From: Streptomyces bungoensis
GTDB lineage: Bacteria > Actinomycetota > Actinomycetes > Streptomycetales > Streptomycetaceae
DNA: 64,000 bases
Assembly: GCF_001514215.1 (NCBI RefSeq)
Contig: NZ_KQ948851.1
Location: 677,434-741,433, forward strand
Direction: 5' to 3'
The translations under genes were made by a program, and so were the position numbers. Each line of letters starts with the position of its first letter. The first letter of the stretch is position 1. The notes beneath the pieces were generated by a model. That model searched no databases. It saw only the letters and a list, made by a program, of their open reading frames with translations, and was not told the origin of the DNA. Below, piece by piece: positions 33,352 to 41,139 of this stretch.

Positions 33352-34047
33352 TCACTGCGTGACGCTCGGAGCGATGGCGGCCAGGGCACAGTCGTGGCCG
33401 GGGCGGCACTGCACGGCGAGGGTCACGGCGCGGTCCTCGGCTCCGCCGCCGCCCTTTTTCCAGGCGATCTGCTGCGTGCCGTTGACGGTGACGACGTAGA
33501 TGTACGCCTCGGTGATCGCCGAGGGGTCCTCGGCGAGGGCCTGCTTGAACGCGCCCGGGTAGTGGCCTTCGGTGACGCGGGCGGTGGCGTGCTGGTCCTG
33601 GTCGGCCATCCGCGACCACAGCAACGGATCAGGGACCTGGCCGGAGACGGACGCCCAGTCGGCGTAGGCGGGCTCTTGGGTCATCCACGCGCGCATGCTG
33701 GTGAGCTGCTGGTCGCGGCTGGTGTCGCGGGTGTCGTAGGACCACAGCATCTGGGCTGCTGCCTTGGCGTACGCGACCGGCTCGGCGATCTGCGGAGGCT
33801 TGGGCACGGAACCGGAGTCGGCCTCGGGTTTCGGGGCGGGGGCCTCGGAGGAGGACGGGCTGTGCGTCGCGGCCGGCCCGGCAGCGGTCGGATCCCGGTG
33901 GGCGTTGCCGCTGCCGGACAGCCAGGCGACGGCTGCGGCGATGGTGAGCAGGACGGTGACGACCAGAGCGACGATGGCGACGCGCCGGTTGGCCGACCAG
34001 CCGACGCCGTAAGAGGACAGCGAGAGGGTGGGGAATCGGTTCCGCAT
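33352..34047 (-). CDS. VirB8-like conjugation protein
   Basis: 231 residues from ATG at 34047 (ATGA overlap with the upstream gene). A cytoplasmic basic N-terminus, one membrane helix at about 23-46 (RRVAIVALVVTVLLTIAAAV), a Pro/Glu/Ser linker, then an extracytoplasmic domain of about 120 residues (AKAAAQMLWSYDTRDTSRDQ, WASVSGQVPDPLLWSRMA, VTEGHYPGAFKQALAEDPSA) consistent with an NTF2-like/VirB8 fold. It would bridge the inner-membrane pore and periphery. Confidence 0.75.
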   Translation of the reverse strand: MRNRFPTLSLSSYGVGWSANRRVAIVALVVTVLLTIAAAVAWLSGSGNAHRDPTAAGPAATHSPSSSEAPAPKPEADSGSVPKPPQIAEPVAYAKAAAQMLWSYDTRDTSRDQQLTSMRAWMTQEPAYADWASVSGQVPDPLLWSRMADQDQHATARVTEGHYPGAFKQALAEDPSAITEAYIYVVTVNGTQQIAWKKGGGGAEDRAVTLAVQCRPGHDCALAAIAPSVTQ

Positions 34048-34361
34048 CAGTGGACCTGCGAGCCGAGGGTGGAGAAGAACGCGACGATTCCGTTCGCGGC
34101 GCCGAGGCCGAGGGCGGCGCCCGCGGCGACGACGGCGCCCTTCTTGCCGTTGGCCTCGGCCTGGTGGCCGCCGGTGTGGTGGCCCCAGGCCCACACGCCG
34201 AGCGAGACGGCGAGGGCGCCGACGACGGCGATGATCCCGAACATGTTGATGCTGTTGACGACGTTCTTCAGCACGCTCAGGCCGGGCAGGCCGCCGCCCT
34301 TGGGCGAGATCCCTGGGTCGTAGGCGAGCTGGATGACGCGGTCTGCGAGAGGGAGGGACAT
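34047..34361 (-). CDS. DUF6112-like small membrane protein, VirB2-like position
   Basis: 104 residues from ATG at 34361. Two hydrophobic helices (FGIIAVVGALAVSLGVWAWG at about 41-60 and AVVAAGAALGLGAANGIVAF at about 74-95) flank GHHTGGHQAEANGKKG. The size, Gly/Ala helices and position before the VirB8-like and VirB6-like genes resemble the DUF6112 proteins of Streptomyces elements, thought to be pilin/VirB2-like. The family assignment is from recognition and is not proven. Confidence 0.72.
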   Translation of the reverse strand: MSLPLADRVIQLAYDPGISPKGGGLPGLSVLKNVVNSINMFGIIAVVGALAVSLGVWAWGHHTGGHQAEANGKKGAVVAAGAALGLGAANGIVAFFSTLGSQVH

Positions 34362-34505
34362 AGGTGTGGCGGGGCTCCTTGCATACGCGGGCCAGACGAG
34401 GGGCCGGCGAGAAGAGGGGAAGCAAAGGGGGGGGAGATGCGCGCGGGGCGCGGAAGATCGCCGTGACCGGCCGGCCTGTCCGGAGCGGTGTCCGGGCGGG
34501 TGGCG

Positions 34506-35639
34506 TCAGATGACGCGGCGGGCGGCGAGAATCGTCCAGTCCTTGATCGGGGTGATCCGGACCGGCTTGGTGGTGCGCGGTGCCTCGATCACGAGGCCCT
34601 CGCCGATGTACATGCCGACGTGCTCGGGACGGCTCGCGGTGCCGCGGCTGAAGATGAGGTCACCGGGCTTGAGTTGGGCGGGCGAGACCGCCTTGCCCTC
34701 GTTGACCTGCGTGTACGTGGTGCGGGAGAGGGTGACGCCGGCGTGCGCGTACGCCTGCTGCATCAGCGAGCTGCAGTCGCAGCGGCCCATCGGGTCGGGA
34801 CCGTGGGCGTTGGTGCAGGATCCGCCCCACTGGTAGAGGGTGCCGAGCTGGTGCATCGCCCACTCGATGGCCTTGCGCGCCTTCGGGTGGGCGTCCTTGG
34901 GGATCTTGTATCCCTTCGGGACGCTGCCCTCGGGGATCGGGCCGAAGCCGGAGCCGTCCTGGCCCGGAGCACACCCGGTGGTGCCGGCGTCCGGGTCCTT
35001 TCCTGGGTTCGGATCCTTGGCGTCCTTGTCGTTTCCGGCGCCGGGGAAGGTCTTGGCGATGGCTTCCTGCAGCGCGGTGGCCAGGTGCTCCCACTGCGCG
35101 TAGGCGTCCGGCAGGCCGGACTGCTGGACGGCTTGGGCGGCCTGGGTGACGGTCATCTGCTGCCAGCCGTGCACCTTGAGCAGGTGCTTGTAGAACTGCT
35201 CGCTCGCGTACGTCGGGTCACGGATCTGCTCGGCGGTGCCCCAGCCCTGGGAGGGACGCTGCTGGAACAACCCAAGGCTGTCCCTGTCGCCGTAGTTGAG
35301 GTTGCGCAGCCGCGACTCCTGCATCGCCGTGGCGAGCGCGATGACCTGGCCCTTTTTGGGGACGTGGAGGCTGATACCGGTGGCCACGATCGTCTGGGCA
35401 TTGGGAACCTGCTCGGCGGGCAGGTCCAGGCCCTCGACGTGGACGTTCTTGCCGGACGCCCCGTCGAGGATCTCGGTGACCTGCTCGGCGACCTTGCTGG
35501 TGTCGATGTCGTTCAGGCAGATGAGGGAGCTGCTGCTGCTTTGAACGGCGTCGGCGGAGGACGCCATCATCATGCCGGTGCCGGCGAGCAGGAGCGGGGA
35601 GAGGAAGACGACGCCGATGCCGGCGGCGAGCGCCTTCAA
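34506..35639 (-). CDS. Cell-wall hydrolase with lytic transglycosylase-like and NlpC/P60 domains
   Basis: 377 residues from TTG at 35639. Signal/anchor helix at the start (LAAGIGVVFLSPLLLAGTGM). A muramidase-like segment follows (IALATAMQESRLRNLNYG, LGLFQQRPSQGWGTAEQIRD). The C-terminal NlpC/P60 domain has catalytic Cys in CDCSSLMQQAYAHAG and the HVGMYIGEGLVIEAPR His region. It would cut peptidoglycan to let the mating channel through. It is the first gene of the minus transcript; translation probably couples to the upstream 20-residue leader ORF, since TTG overlaps the leader TGA. Confidence 0.85.
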   Translation of the reverse strand: MKALAAGIGVVFLSPLLLAGTGMMMASSADAVQSSSSSLICLNDIDTSKVAEQVTEILDGASGKNVHVEGLDLPAEQVPNAQTIVATGISLHVPKKGQVIALATAMQESRLRNLNYGDRDSLGLFQQRPSQGWGTAEQIRDPTYASEQFYKHLLKVHGWQQMTVTQAAQAVQQSGLPDAYAQWEHLATALQEAIAKTFPGAGNDKDAKDPNPGKDPDAGTTGCAPGQDGSGFGPIPEGSVPKGYKIPKDAHPKARKAIEWAMHQLGTLYQWGGSCTNAHGPDPMGRCDCSSLMQQAYAHAGVTLSRTTYTQVNEGKAVSPAQLKPGDLIFSRGTASRPEHVGMYIGEGLVIEAPRTTKPVRITPIKDWTILAARRVI

Positions 35640-35698
35640 CCGGAGCGGACCGCTCGCGGGTCAGCGAGGTCGGGCAGGGGTGGGTAGCGAGACGTCAT
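35636..35698 (-). CDS. Leader ORF translationally coupled to the wall hydrolase
   Basis: 20-residue ORF (MTSRYPPLPDLADPRAVRSG) from ATG at 35698 with AAGGA 7 nt upstream. Its TGA overlaps the TTG start of the hydrolase (GTTGAAG), while the hydrolase has no Shine-Dalgarno of its own. This suggests termination-reinitiation coupling or a regulatory leader peptide at the head of the long minus transcript. Confidence 0.6.
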   Translation of the reverse strand: MTSRYPPLPDLADPRAVRSG

Positions 35699-35911
35699 GA
35701 GCGTGTCCTTCGGGGGTGCGGTGTCCGGCGTGCCGCGTGCGCGAGGCGTGGTGGAAGGGCGCGGCGGCCGGGGTGGGCGATCAAGGCGGACCGACGCGGG
35801 GCGAGTTGCCGCTCGCTCCAGCTGGCCGGGCCGTGAGCTAGGTGTGTCGGGGCAAGGGGGTACCTCCGTGAGGTGTGGCGGGGGAGTAGCCAGCGGCGGT
35901 GTGCGCCGGGC

Positions 35912-36031
35912 GGTTCAAAAACAGTAGATGCGGATTGGCGGTTGACCAAAAAGCTGGCGCGAGGTGCCGGAATCCGGCACCCCCGCACGGCACTTCTTGG
36001 TCGTCGGCGGATTCGCCTCTACAGTTTTTGG
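35912..36031 (+). promoter_or_regulatory. Mirror-symmetric divergent promoter/operator
   Basis: The plus arm has TTGGTC (35997-36002), 17 nt, TACAGT (36020-36025); the minus arm has TTGGTC (complement of 35944-35949), 17 nt, TACTGT (complement of 35921-35926). At the centre is the perfect palindrome GGTGCCGGA-A-TCCGGCACC (35963-35981). The two arms, read outward, also match over about 60 bp, so the whole 120 bp is one imperfect palindrome. It would drive both the transfer block (minus) and the methyltransferase operon (plus), probably under one regulator that binds the central palindrome. Confidence 0.8.
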
Positions 36032-36154
36032 ACTCCCCCTCGCCTCCTCGGTCTGCGGCCCTGGGCTTCTGCACGCCCACTTCCGGCCCGCGAGGACTCC
36101 TGTGCGAGGCGGCTAGTTCCCCCCGTGAATCCGCACCCGAATAGGGGCCCCTCT

Positions 36155-36910
36155 TTGCCTTTTTCCCTTCACCAGGGCGACGCCCTAGCCGTTCTCTCCG
36201 GCCTTCCGGACGGCTGCGTCGACTCCGTCATCACCGACCCGCCGTACAACAGCGGTGGCCGGACCGCGAAGGAGCGCACCACCCGCTCCGCGAAGCAGAA
36301 GTACACCTCCGCCGATGCCAAGAACGACCTCGCCGACTTCACCGGCGAGAACATGGACCAGAGGTCCTACGCGTTCTGGCTCACGCAGATCATGACCGAA
36401 GCGCACCGTCTGACGAAGACCGGCGGGACCGCGCTGTTGTTCACCGACTGGCGTCAGCTCCCGACGACGACGGACGCGATCCAGGCCGCCGGGTGGCTGT
36501 GGCGCGGCGTGCTTGCCTGGCACAAGCCGCAGGCCAGGCCGCAGAAGGGCCGGTTCACCCAGAACTGCGAATTCATCGTCTGGGCCAGTAAGGGGCCGAT
36601 CGACGGCTCCCGGAACCCGGTCTATCTGCCCGGCATGTACTCGGCGTCGCAGCCCTCGGGCGCGCAGCGCCGGCACATCACGCAGAAGCCGGTCGAGGTG
36701 ATGCGCGAGCTGGTCAAGATCAGCCCCGAGGGCGGCACGGTCCTCGACTTCTGCGCCGGCTCCGGCTCCACGGGCGTGGCCGCTCTGCTGGAAGGCCGGG
36801 ACTTCATCGGCGTGGAGAAGACCGAGCACTACGCGTCGATCGCGGCCGACCGGCTCACCGAGACCATCCGCGAAACCCTCACGCAGGACGACGTGGACCT
36901 TACCGGCTGA
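36155..36910 (+). CDS. Beta-class DNA methyltransferase (N6-adenine or N4-cytosine)
   Basis: 251 residues from TTG at 36155 (GGGG 7 nt upstream); a GTG at 36125 is possible. N-terminal LHQGDALAVLSGLPDG leads to the DPPY catalytic motif (TDPPYNSGG, motif IV); motif I is at the C-terminal end (VLDFCAGSGSTGVAALLEGR), and RRHITQKPVEVMRELVK precedes it. That order is the beta class, which methylates an exocyclic amino group (adenine N6 or cytosine N4). It is the first gene of the plus operon from the 36 kb promoter and has no partner nuclease, so self-protection or regulation is likely (inference). Confidence 0.85.
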   Translation: MPFSLHQGDALAVLSGLPDGCVDSVITDPPYNSGGRTAKERTTRSAKQKYTSADAKNDLADFTGENMDQRSYAFWLTQIMTEAHRLTKTGGTALLFTDWRQLPTTTDAIQAAGWLWRGVLAWHKPQARPQKGRFTQNCEFIVWASKGPIDGSRNPVYLPGMYSASQPSGAQRRHITQKPVEVMRELVKISPEGGTVLDFCAGSGSTGVAALLEGRDFIGVEKTEHYASIAADRLTETIRETLTQDDVDLTG

Positions 36911-37065
36911 GCCCCGTCCTTGCCTGCTGCCAAGGCGACCGGCTCCCCAAGGCGTAGCCGCCGGCGCAATACCGCCGCAGTGGCCGTGCAGCTCGCCGGA
37001 TGGGCCGCGCGCAGACGCTTCCGTCCTTTTCTCATCCCGTGTCTCGTAGGAGGCCGAGCTTTTCA

Positions 37066-37707
37066 ATGCCCGAATCAACAAAGTCGCCTGACGATGGCGA
37101 GCTGGAGCCGGTTCGTATTTCGGATCGACAGCTGGAGGGAATCGAGGCGAGCGTGCGGCGGCTCATGGAGCAGTCGGCGCAACAGGCTCAGCAGCTCGAC
37201 CACCTCGCGTCCGCCCCGCCGCCCAGCGGATCACCGTTCGCCGCCTTCGGCATGCCAGGACTCGGCGGGCCGCCTCCCGCCGCTCCACCGGAGCCCCGCC
37301 CGATCCTGGAACTCGACGGAGAAGAACGCGAGGACGAACTCGACGCCCTGTCCGACTGGGTGGATGACTTCTTCCTCCCGGTGTACGGGGCGGAGGTCAC
37401 CACCGCGGCACCCTGGTGCCTGCAGTGGCAGGAGCACGACGACGTCGTGGCCTGGCTCCACGCCCTGTGGCTCGCCTACCAGCAGCACAAGGATCCCGAA
37501 GCCGGGCTGTCCGGCCTGTTCGTGTGGCACCGGGACTTCCTCACCCACGCCGTCGCGGCGATCCGCGCGCCGGGTGGGCCGCTGTCGGCCTGCATGACCT
37601 CGCCCGACCGGCCCGCGCACCGCCTTCTGCCCGGTCCGCCGCCGTCCGTGCGCACGGAGACGGCGAACACGACACAAGCCGCCGAACCGGACGAGCCGAC
37701 GTCATGA
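37066..37707 (+). CDS. DUF4913-family protein
   Basis: 213 residues from ATG at 37066 (TAGGAGG upstream). Acidic/Gln-rich N-terminal helix (SVRRLMEQSAQQAQQLDHLA), a Pro/Gly linker, then the DUF4913-type core: LSDWVDDFFLPVYG, WCLQWQEHDDVVAWLHALWL and VWHRDFLTHAVAAIRAPGGP. This family is common on Streptomyces plasmids and integrative elements; function unknown. Its stop overlaps the RelE-like start (ATGA). Confidence 0.8.
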   Translation: MPESTKSPDDGELEPVRISDRQLEGIEASVRRLMEQSAQQAQQLDHLASAPPPSGSPFAAFGMPGLGGPPPAAPPEPRPILELDGEEREDELDALSDWVDDFFLPVYGAEVTTAAPWCLQWQEHDDVVAWLHALWLAYQQHKDPEAGLSGLFVWHRDFLTHAVAAIRAPGGPLSACMTSPDRPAHRLLPGPPPSVRTETANTTQAAEPDEPTS

Positions 37708-38189
37708 CCGCGGGAGCGGGACAGCCCGCCTTCGGACTCAGTTTCGACCCCCGCGCGCTGACCGATCTCCTCCAGGCCCCCAGCGACATCCGCGACCTCA
37801 CCCTCGCCTACCTGCAGGAAGTCGTGAACGCGCAGCGCTTCGGCCTGCGTCTCGACGGTGACCTGGAGGGATTCCGGAAGCTGTTTGTGGACTCGCGCAA
37901 GGACTGGCGCGTCGTCTACGGCGTCCGCCCGGCACCCGCGGAGTCCGCGCATCCCAAGGAGATCCACGTCGTCGCCATCCGGCCGCGAGCAGGCAACGAC
38001 GTCTACGACGAGGTCGGCCGCCGCCTGGGAATGACCCGCCGGCCGCTGAGCGCCCGCACCCACGCGGCACGCTCGCGTTCCCCGCAGCTGACCACCCGCG
38101 CTCCCGTGCCCCGGCCCGGTCCGCCGCCCACCGCACTGCCGGGGCTGCCCCGTCCCGCCCCAAACCCCGCGCACCATCACACCCGCTGA
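37704..38189 (+). CDS. RelE/ParE-like protein with no obvious antitoxin
   Basis: 161 residues from ATG at 37704. Residues about 10-110 resemble a RelE/ParE-superfamily fold: FDPRALTDLLQAPSDIRDL, GLRLDGDLEGFRKLFVDSRK, DWRVVYGVRPAP, EIHVVAIRPRAGNDVYDEVG and R. The C-terminus is a basic Pro/Arg tail not seen in classic toxins. Canonical toxins come with a small antitoxin; here the only coupled gene is the DUF4913 protein upstream, which is a candidate partner. Confidence 0.6.
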   Translation: MTAGAGQPAFGLSFDPRALTDLLQAPSDIRDLTLAYLQEVVNAQRFGLRLDGDLEGFRKLFVDSRKDWRVVYGVRPAPAESAHPKEIHVVAIRPRAGNDVYDEVGRRLGMTRRPLSARTHAARSRSPQLTTRAPVPRPGPPPTALPGLPRPAPNPAHHHTR

Positions 38190-38207
38190 ACGCACCGAGG
38201 TCCGCCT

Positions 38208-38880
38208 ATGCCCACTCCACCCGCGCCGACACCAGGTCGGCGCGCGGTCTCCCCGCTCGACCACCGCCTCCAAGCCGTCACCGGGCACGACATCGACACC
38301 CTGTGGGCCTACCGCGACCGCGGCGTCCTCGACGAGCAGCACGCCCACCTGGTCGACCGGCACCGTGAACTGGCCAAGGCCCAGACCAGCGTCACCTTCT
38401 ACCTCCGGCTCCTCAACCGCCTGTCCAGCGGCGAGTTCGACGTCGACAGCGGTGGACCAGCTGGAAGAGGCCGCCGCCGCGCGGGACGCCGCCGCCCGGG
38501 CGGTGCTCGCCGCCCTGGAGCCCATCGAAGCCGCAGCGGCGGCTTCCGCGCCCGACGCACGGCAGCTCTCGACGGATGACCAGGCGGCGCTGCTCGCCAT
38601 CGCCGGCGGCGCCAAGCTCTACGAACACCTGCTGACCGGCCGGATGTCCGTCACAGCCGCCTCCGGTACCCGCATCCCCCACGCCAAGCTGCAGCAGTTG
38701 GAGGACGCCGGCCTGGTCGTCCGGGACACCGGCCACCCCGTGCACGCAGGCCAGCCGGTCGCGCTCACCGACGCCGGACGGGCCGCGCTGTTCGCCGCCC
38801 GCCGGGCTCCCACGGTGCAGGCGCCGAAGGTCCCGGCTCGCCCCGGCGCATCGCGGCCCACCCCGGCGCAGCGGCGCTGA
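38208..38880 (+). pseudogene. Small helical paralogue with an apparent frameshift
   Basis: The frame from ATG at 38208 (GAGG upstream) encodes an ordered helical protein up to LSSGEFDVDS near 38450, then degenerates to Gly/Arg-rich sequence with poor GC3. The next frame continues with VDQLEEAAAARDAAARAVLA and a winged-helix-like C-terminus (LLTGRMSV, LEDAGLVVRDTGHPVH) to 38880. Dropping one G from AGCGGTGG at about 38449 joins them. The three downstream paralogues (40207, 40686, 41140) have the matching L-x-x-A-x-x-x-RD-x-x-x-x-x-V-x-x-x-L block in one frame, which supports a frameshift. Sequencing error cannot be excluded. Confidence 0.62.
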
Positions 38881-38896
38881 CTTCACCGAAAGGCCC

Positions 38897-39637
38897 TTGT
38901 TGTCTCCCACCGACCCGGCGCCGGACCGGAAGTCCCTCCCCGAAGTCGACTTCGACCTGGACGACCTCGACGCCGACGAGGAGAAATACCTCGACTTCTA
39001 CCGCAAGGTCGCCGTCCACGAGGACATGCTCGTTCCCCTCGCCGAACACCACGACGGCCCGCACAGCTACTACGTCCTGTTCGACCGCACCACCACCTGG
39101 GGGCACCCCGGCATGCCGCAGGTGCTCGCCGTGCATCTGCAACGGGACCGCGAGAAGCGGACGTTCAGCTTCGAGCATGCCCCTCTGCCGCTGCCCGCGA
39201 TGGCGCAGTCCTGGCTCATCCACCGTGGCTGTCCGTCCGATGCCATCGCCCTCGCCCCACTGGGCCCGCCGCCAGCGGACGAGGCCACGCGCGCGCTGGA
39301 GTTGCGCCTCGCCGGCGAGGGCGACCACTACGCCATGGGCTACTCCTACACCAGCGACGACCCGGACGACATGGTCATCGTCGTGGCCCTGCGTGCCCTG
39401 GACGAGCGAGCTCCCTCGCCGTTCCGCGTCGTGGTCGAAGAGGTCGACACCGAGACGTGGACGCACACCCTGCGCGAGGGCGGCTTCGACACGCTCGGCG
39501 AGGCACTGCAGTGGTGCGACGACCGCCTCGCGGGCGAGGCCGGCCCTCTTCCGCCGGTCCGCCCAGCAGCCGCAGTTAGCCGCCCGGCCGGCTTGCCGAA
39601 GGCTCCTGCCCCGCGCCCGCCCGGCCGCTCACGCTGA
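38897..39637 (+). CDS. Acidic protein of unknown function
   Basis: 246 residues from TTG at 38897 (or the next codon, also TTG). Opens with an acidic tract (DFDLDDLDADEEKYLDFY). The body is beta-rich (VLFDRTTTWGHPGMPQVLAV, TFSFEHAPLPLPAMAQSWL, FRVVVEEVDTETWTHTL) with a Pro/Arg tail. No family recognised. Palindromic element copy 3 begins 24 nt after its stop. Confidence 0.65.
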   Translation: MLSPTDPAPDRKSLPEVDFDLDDLDADEEKYLDFYRKVAVHEDMLVPLAEHHDGPHSYYVLFDRTTTWGHPGMPQVLAVHLQRDREKRTFSFEHAPLPLPAMAQSWLIHRGCPSDAIALAPLGPPPADEATRALELRLAGEGDHYAMGYSYTSDDPDDMVIVVALRALDERAPSPFRVVVEEVDTETWTHTLREGGFDTLGEALQWCDDRLAGEAGPLPPVRPAAAVSRPAGLPKAPAPRPPGRSR

Positions 39638-39660
39638 GCGTCAAAGCCGACCAGGGCGGC

Positions 39661-39708
39661 GCAACATAGCCGACGATCGCCGGTTAGCCAAACCGGCGAA
39701 TATCCGGA
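39661..39708 (+). promoter_or_regulatory. Palindromic element, copy 3 of 3
   Basis: On the plus strand: GCAACATAGC (39661-39670), 7 nt, CGCCGGTT-AGCCA-AACCGGCG (stem 39677-39685 with 39691-39699), then TCCGGACT (about 39703). This equals copy 2 read on its own strand, with identical spacings and loop. It follows the stop of the 38897 gene and lies about 80 nt before the SH3-domain gene. On the reverse strand TTGGCT-N17-TATGTT has promoter-like spacing. Confidence 0.75.
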
Positions 39709-39784
39709 CTCTTATACAGCCGCCGGGACAACACCCGCGGCACCTTCCCCGCAATCCCTATGCCTTCACGGAGGTTTCTTCCGC

Positions 39785-40111
39785 ATGCGCTCCACCCGAA
39801 TTGCCATATCCGCAGCCATGCTCGGCGCACTCGCTCTGCCTGTGCTGTCCGCCACCACCGCCAGCGCGACCCCCGCGAGCAGCTGCTCGTCCCAGCCGCC
39901 GCTGCCGTACGAGGTACACACCAAGGCCGTGACCATCCGGTCCAAGGCCACCACGAAGTCCACCGCGCTCGGCGTGCTCTACAAGAGCCACAAGTTCACC
40001 GTGCACAAGAAGAGCGGCAACTGGCTCTACATCACGGACAAGACCACCGGGGTCAAGGGCTGGGTCTCCGGAACGTACGTCTACCGCGACGTCCGAATGT
40101 GCCTGGACTGA
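39785..40111 (+). CDS. Secreted bacterial SH3-domain protein
   Basis: 108 residues from ATG at 39785 (GGAGG upstream). Signal peptide of about 30 residues (MRSTRIAISAAMLGALALPV ending ASA), then an SH3b-like domain: TIRSKATTKSTALGVLYKSH, KFTVHKKSGNWLYITDK, GWVSGTYV. Such domains bind cell-wall peptides. It may be a small secreted wall-binding factor of the element. Palindromic element copy 3 is upstream. Confidence 0.82.
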   Translation: MRSTRIAISAAMLGALALPVLSATTASATPASSCSSQPPLPYEVHTKAVTIRSKATTKSTALGVLYKSHKFTVHKKSGNWLYITDKTTGVKGWVSGTYVYRDVRMCLD

Positions 40112-40206
40112 CAGAGCCCAGCAGGTGCCCGTAAGCGGCTCAGCCACCGGGTACGGCAGCCCCTCCCACCCCAGGGATCGGCCTTTCCAGAACAGGAGAT
40201 TTCCCT

Positions 40207-40689
40207 TTGCCCGATGGCATATCCGATGAGTCTGAGGATGTCGTGGGCGTGCTCACCGAACGGATCGAAGCGCGCTTCGACATGGGCATGGACCAGTTGA
40301 AGGCCGCGGTCGCCGCCGCGCCGACCGCGAATCCCGATGCCACCGACGTCGTCAAGTGGCATGGCCTTCTCGTCGAGGCCCAGTCCGTGCTGGAGCGTGC
40401 GGAGGACGACCTCCTCGCTGCGCTGCAAACCCAGCCCAGCGAGATCGACGATCCGACGATGGGCCTCGCCCACCGGGTGAACGCGGCCGTCACCGCCCGC
40501 GACGGCCGAGCCATGGTCGTGCGCTGGCTCCTCGACCCGGACGCCCCGGGGAAGAAGGACCTCGCCGCCCAGCGCCTCGCCCGCCTCCGGCCCCGAACCG
40601 GCCCGGCGGTGCAGACCAGCGCTCCCCACCGGCCCGCCGGCACAGCCGCACCGGCATCGGCGTGGCGGCCGGCAAGGACCGCCCGATGA
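40207..40689 (+). CDS. Small helical protein, member of a tandem family
   Basis: 160 residues from TTG at 40207 (AGGAGA 8 nt upstream). Helical; residues 50-110 (VLERAEDDLLAALQTQPSEI, LAHRVNAAVTARDGRAMVVR) align with the 38208, 40686 and 41140 genes, sharing the A-x-x-x-RD-x-x-x-x-x-V-x-x-L core. Pro/Ala tail. Overlaps the next gene by ATGA. Function unknown. Confidence 0.68.
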   Translation: MPDGISDESEDVVGVLTERIEARFDMGMDQLKAAVAAAPTANPDATDVVKWHGLLVEAQSVLERAEDDLLAALQTQPSEIDDPTMGLAHRVNAAVTARDGRAMVVRWLLDPDAPGKKDLAAQRLARLRPRTGPAVQTSAPHRPAGTAAPASAWRPARTAR

Positions 40690-41129
40690 GCCGGGACAAG
40701 GCCAGCACCATGGACGCCGACCTGCAGAAGGTCTTCGGCAACCCGCTACCCGAGCTGTACGAGACGGCTGCCAGCCCAGGTGCCTCGCCCGCGCTCGCCC
40801 GTGCCCTGGAGCTGCGTTCGTTCCTGGCGCTCACCGAGGAGCAGGTCGCCCGCGTCCGCGACCGCGTCCACGCCGACATGGACCCGGACCGCGACATGGG
40901 CGAACTGTCGGCGGACAAGCTCCGCTTCGACGCGCAGTGGCTGGAAGCCGCACTGGAGGCCCGCGACGGCTACCGCGCCGCCCTCGGCGGACTGCTGCGC
41001 ACCATGCCCCCGCCTGCCCAGCAGGCTCGGCCCGTACGAACGGCTCAGCTCAGGGCCACCGCAACCCTGCCCCCGTCTGCCGCCCCGGCACCGCAGCGTG
41101 CCGGGGCGGCCCGGGCCCGCCGACCGTGA
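40686..41129 (+). CDS. Small helical protein, member of a tandem family
   Basis: 147 residues from ATG at 40686 (ATGA overlap). Contains LPELYETAASPGASPALARA, then SFLALTEEQVARVRDRVHAD and LEAALEARDGYRAALGGLLR, which parallel the neighbouring paralogues. Basic Pro/Ala tail. No family recognised. Confidence 0.68.
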   Translation: MSRDKASTMDADLQKVFGNPLPELYETAASPGASPALARALELRSFLALTEEQVARVRDRVHADMDPDRDMGELSADKLRFDAQWLEAALEARDGYRAALGGLLRTMPPPAQQARPVRTAQLRATATLPPSAAPAPQRAGAARARRP

Positions 41130-41139
41130 AAGCCCACGC

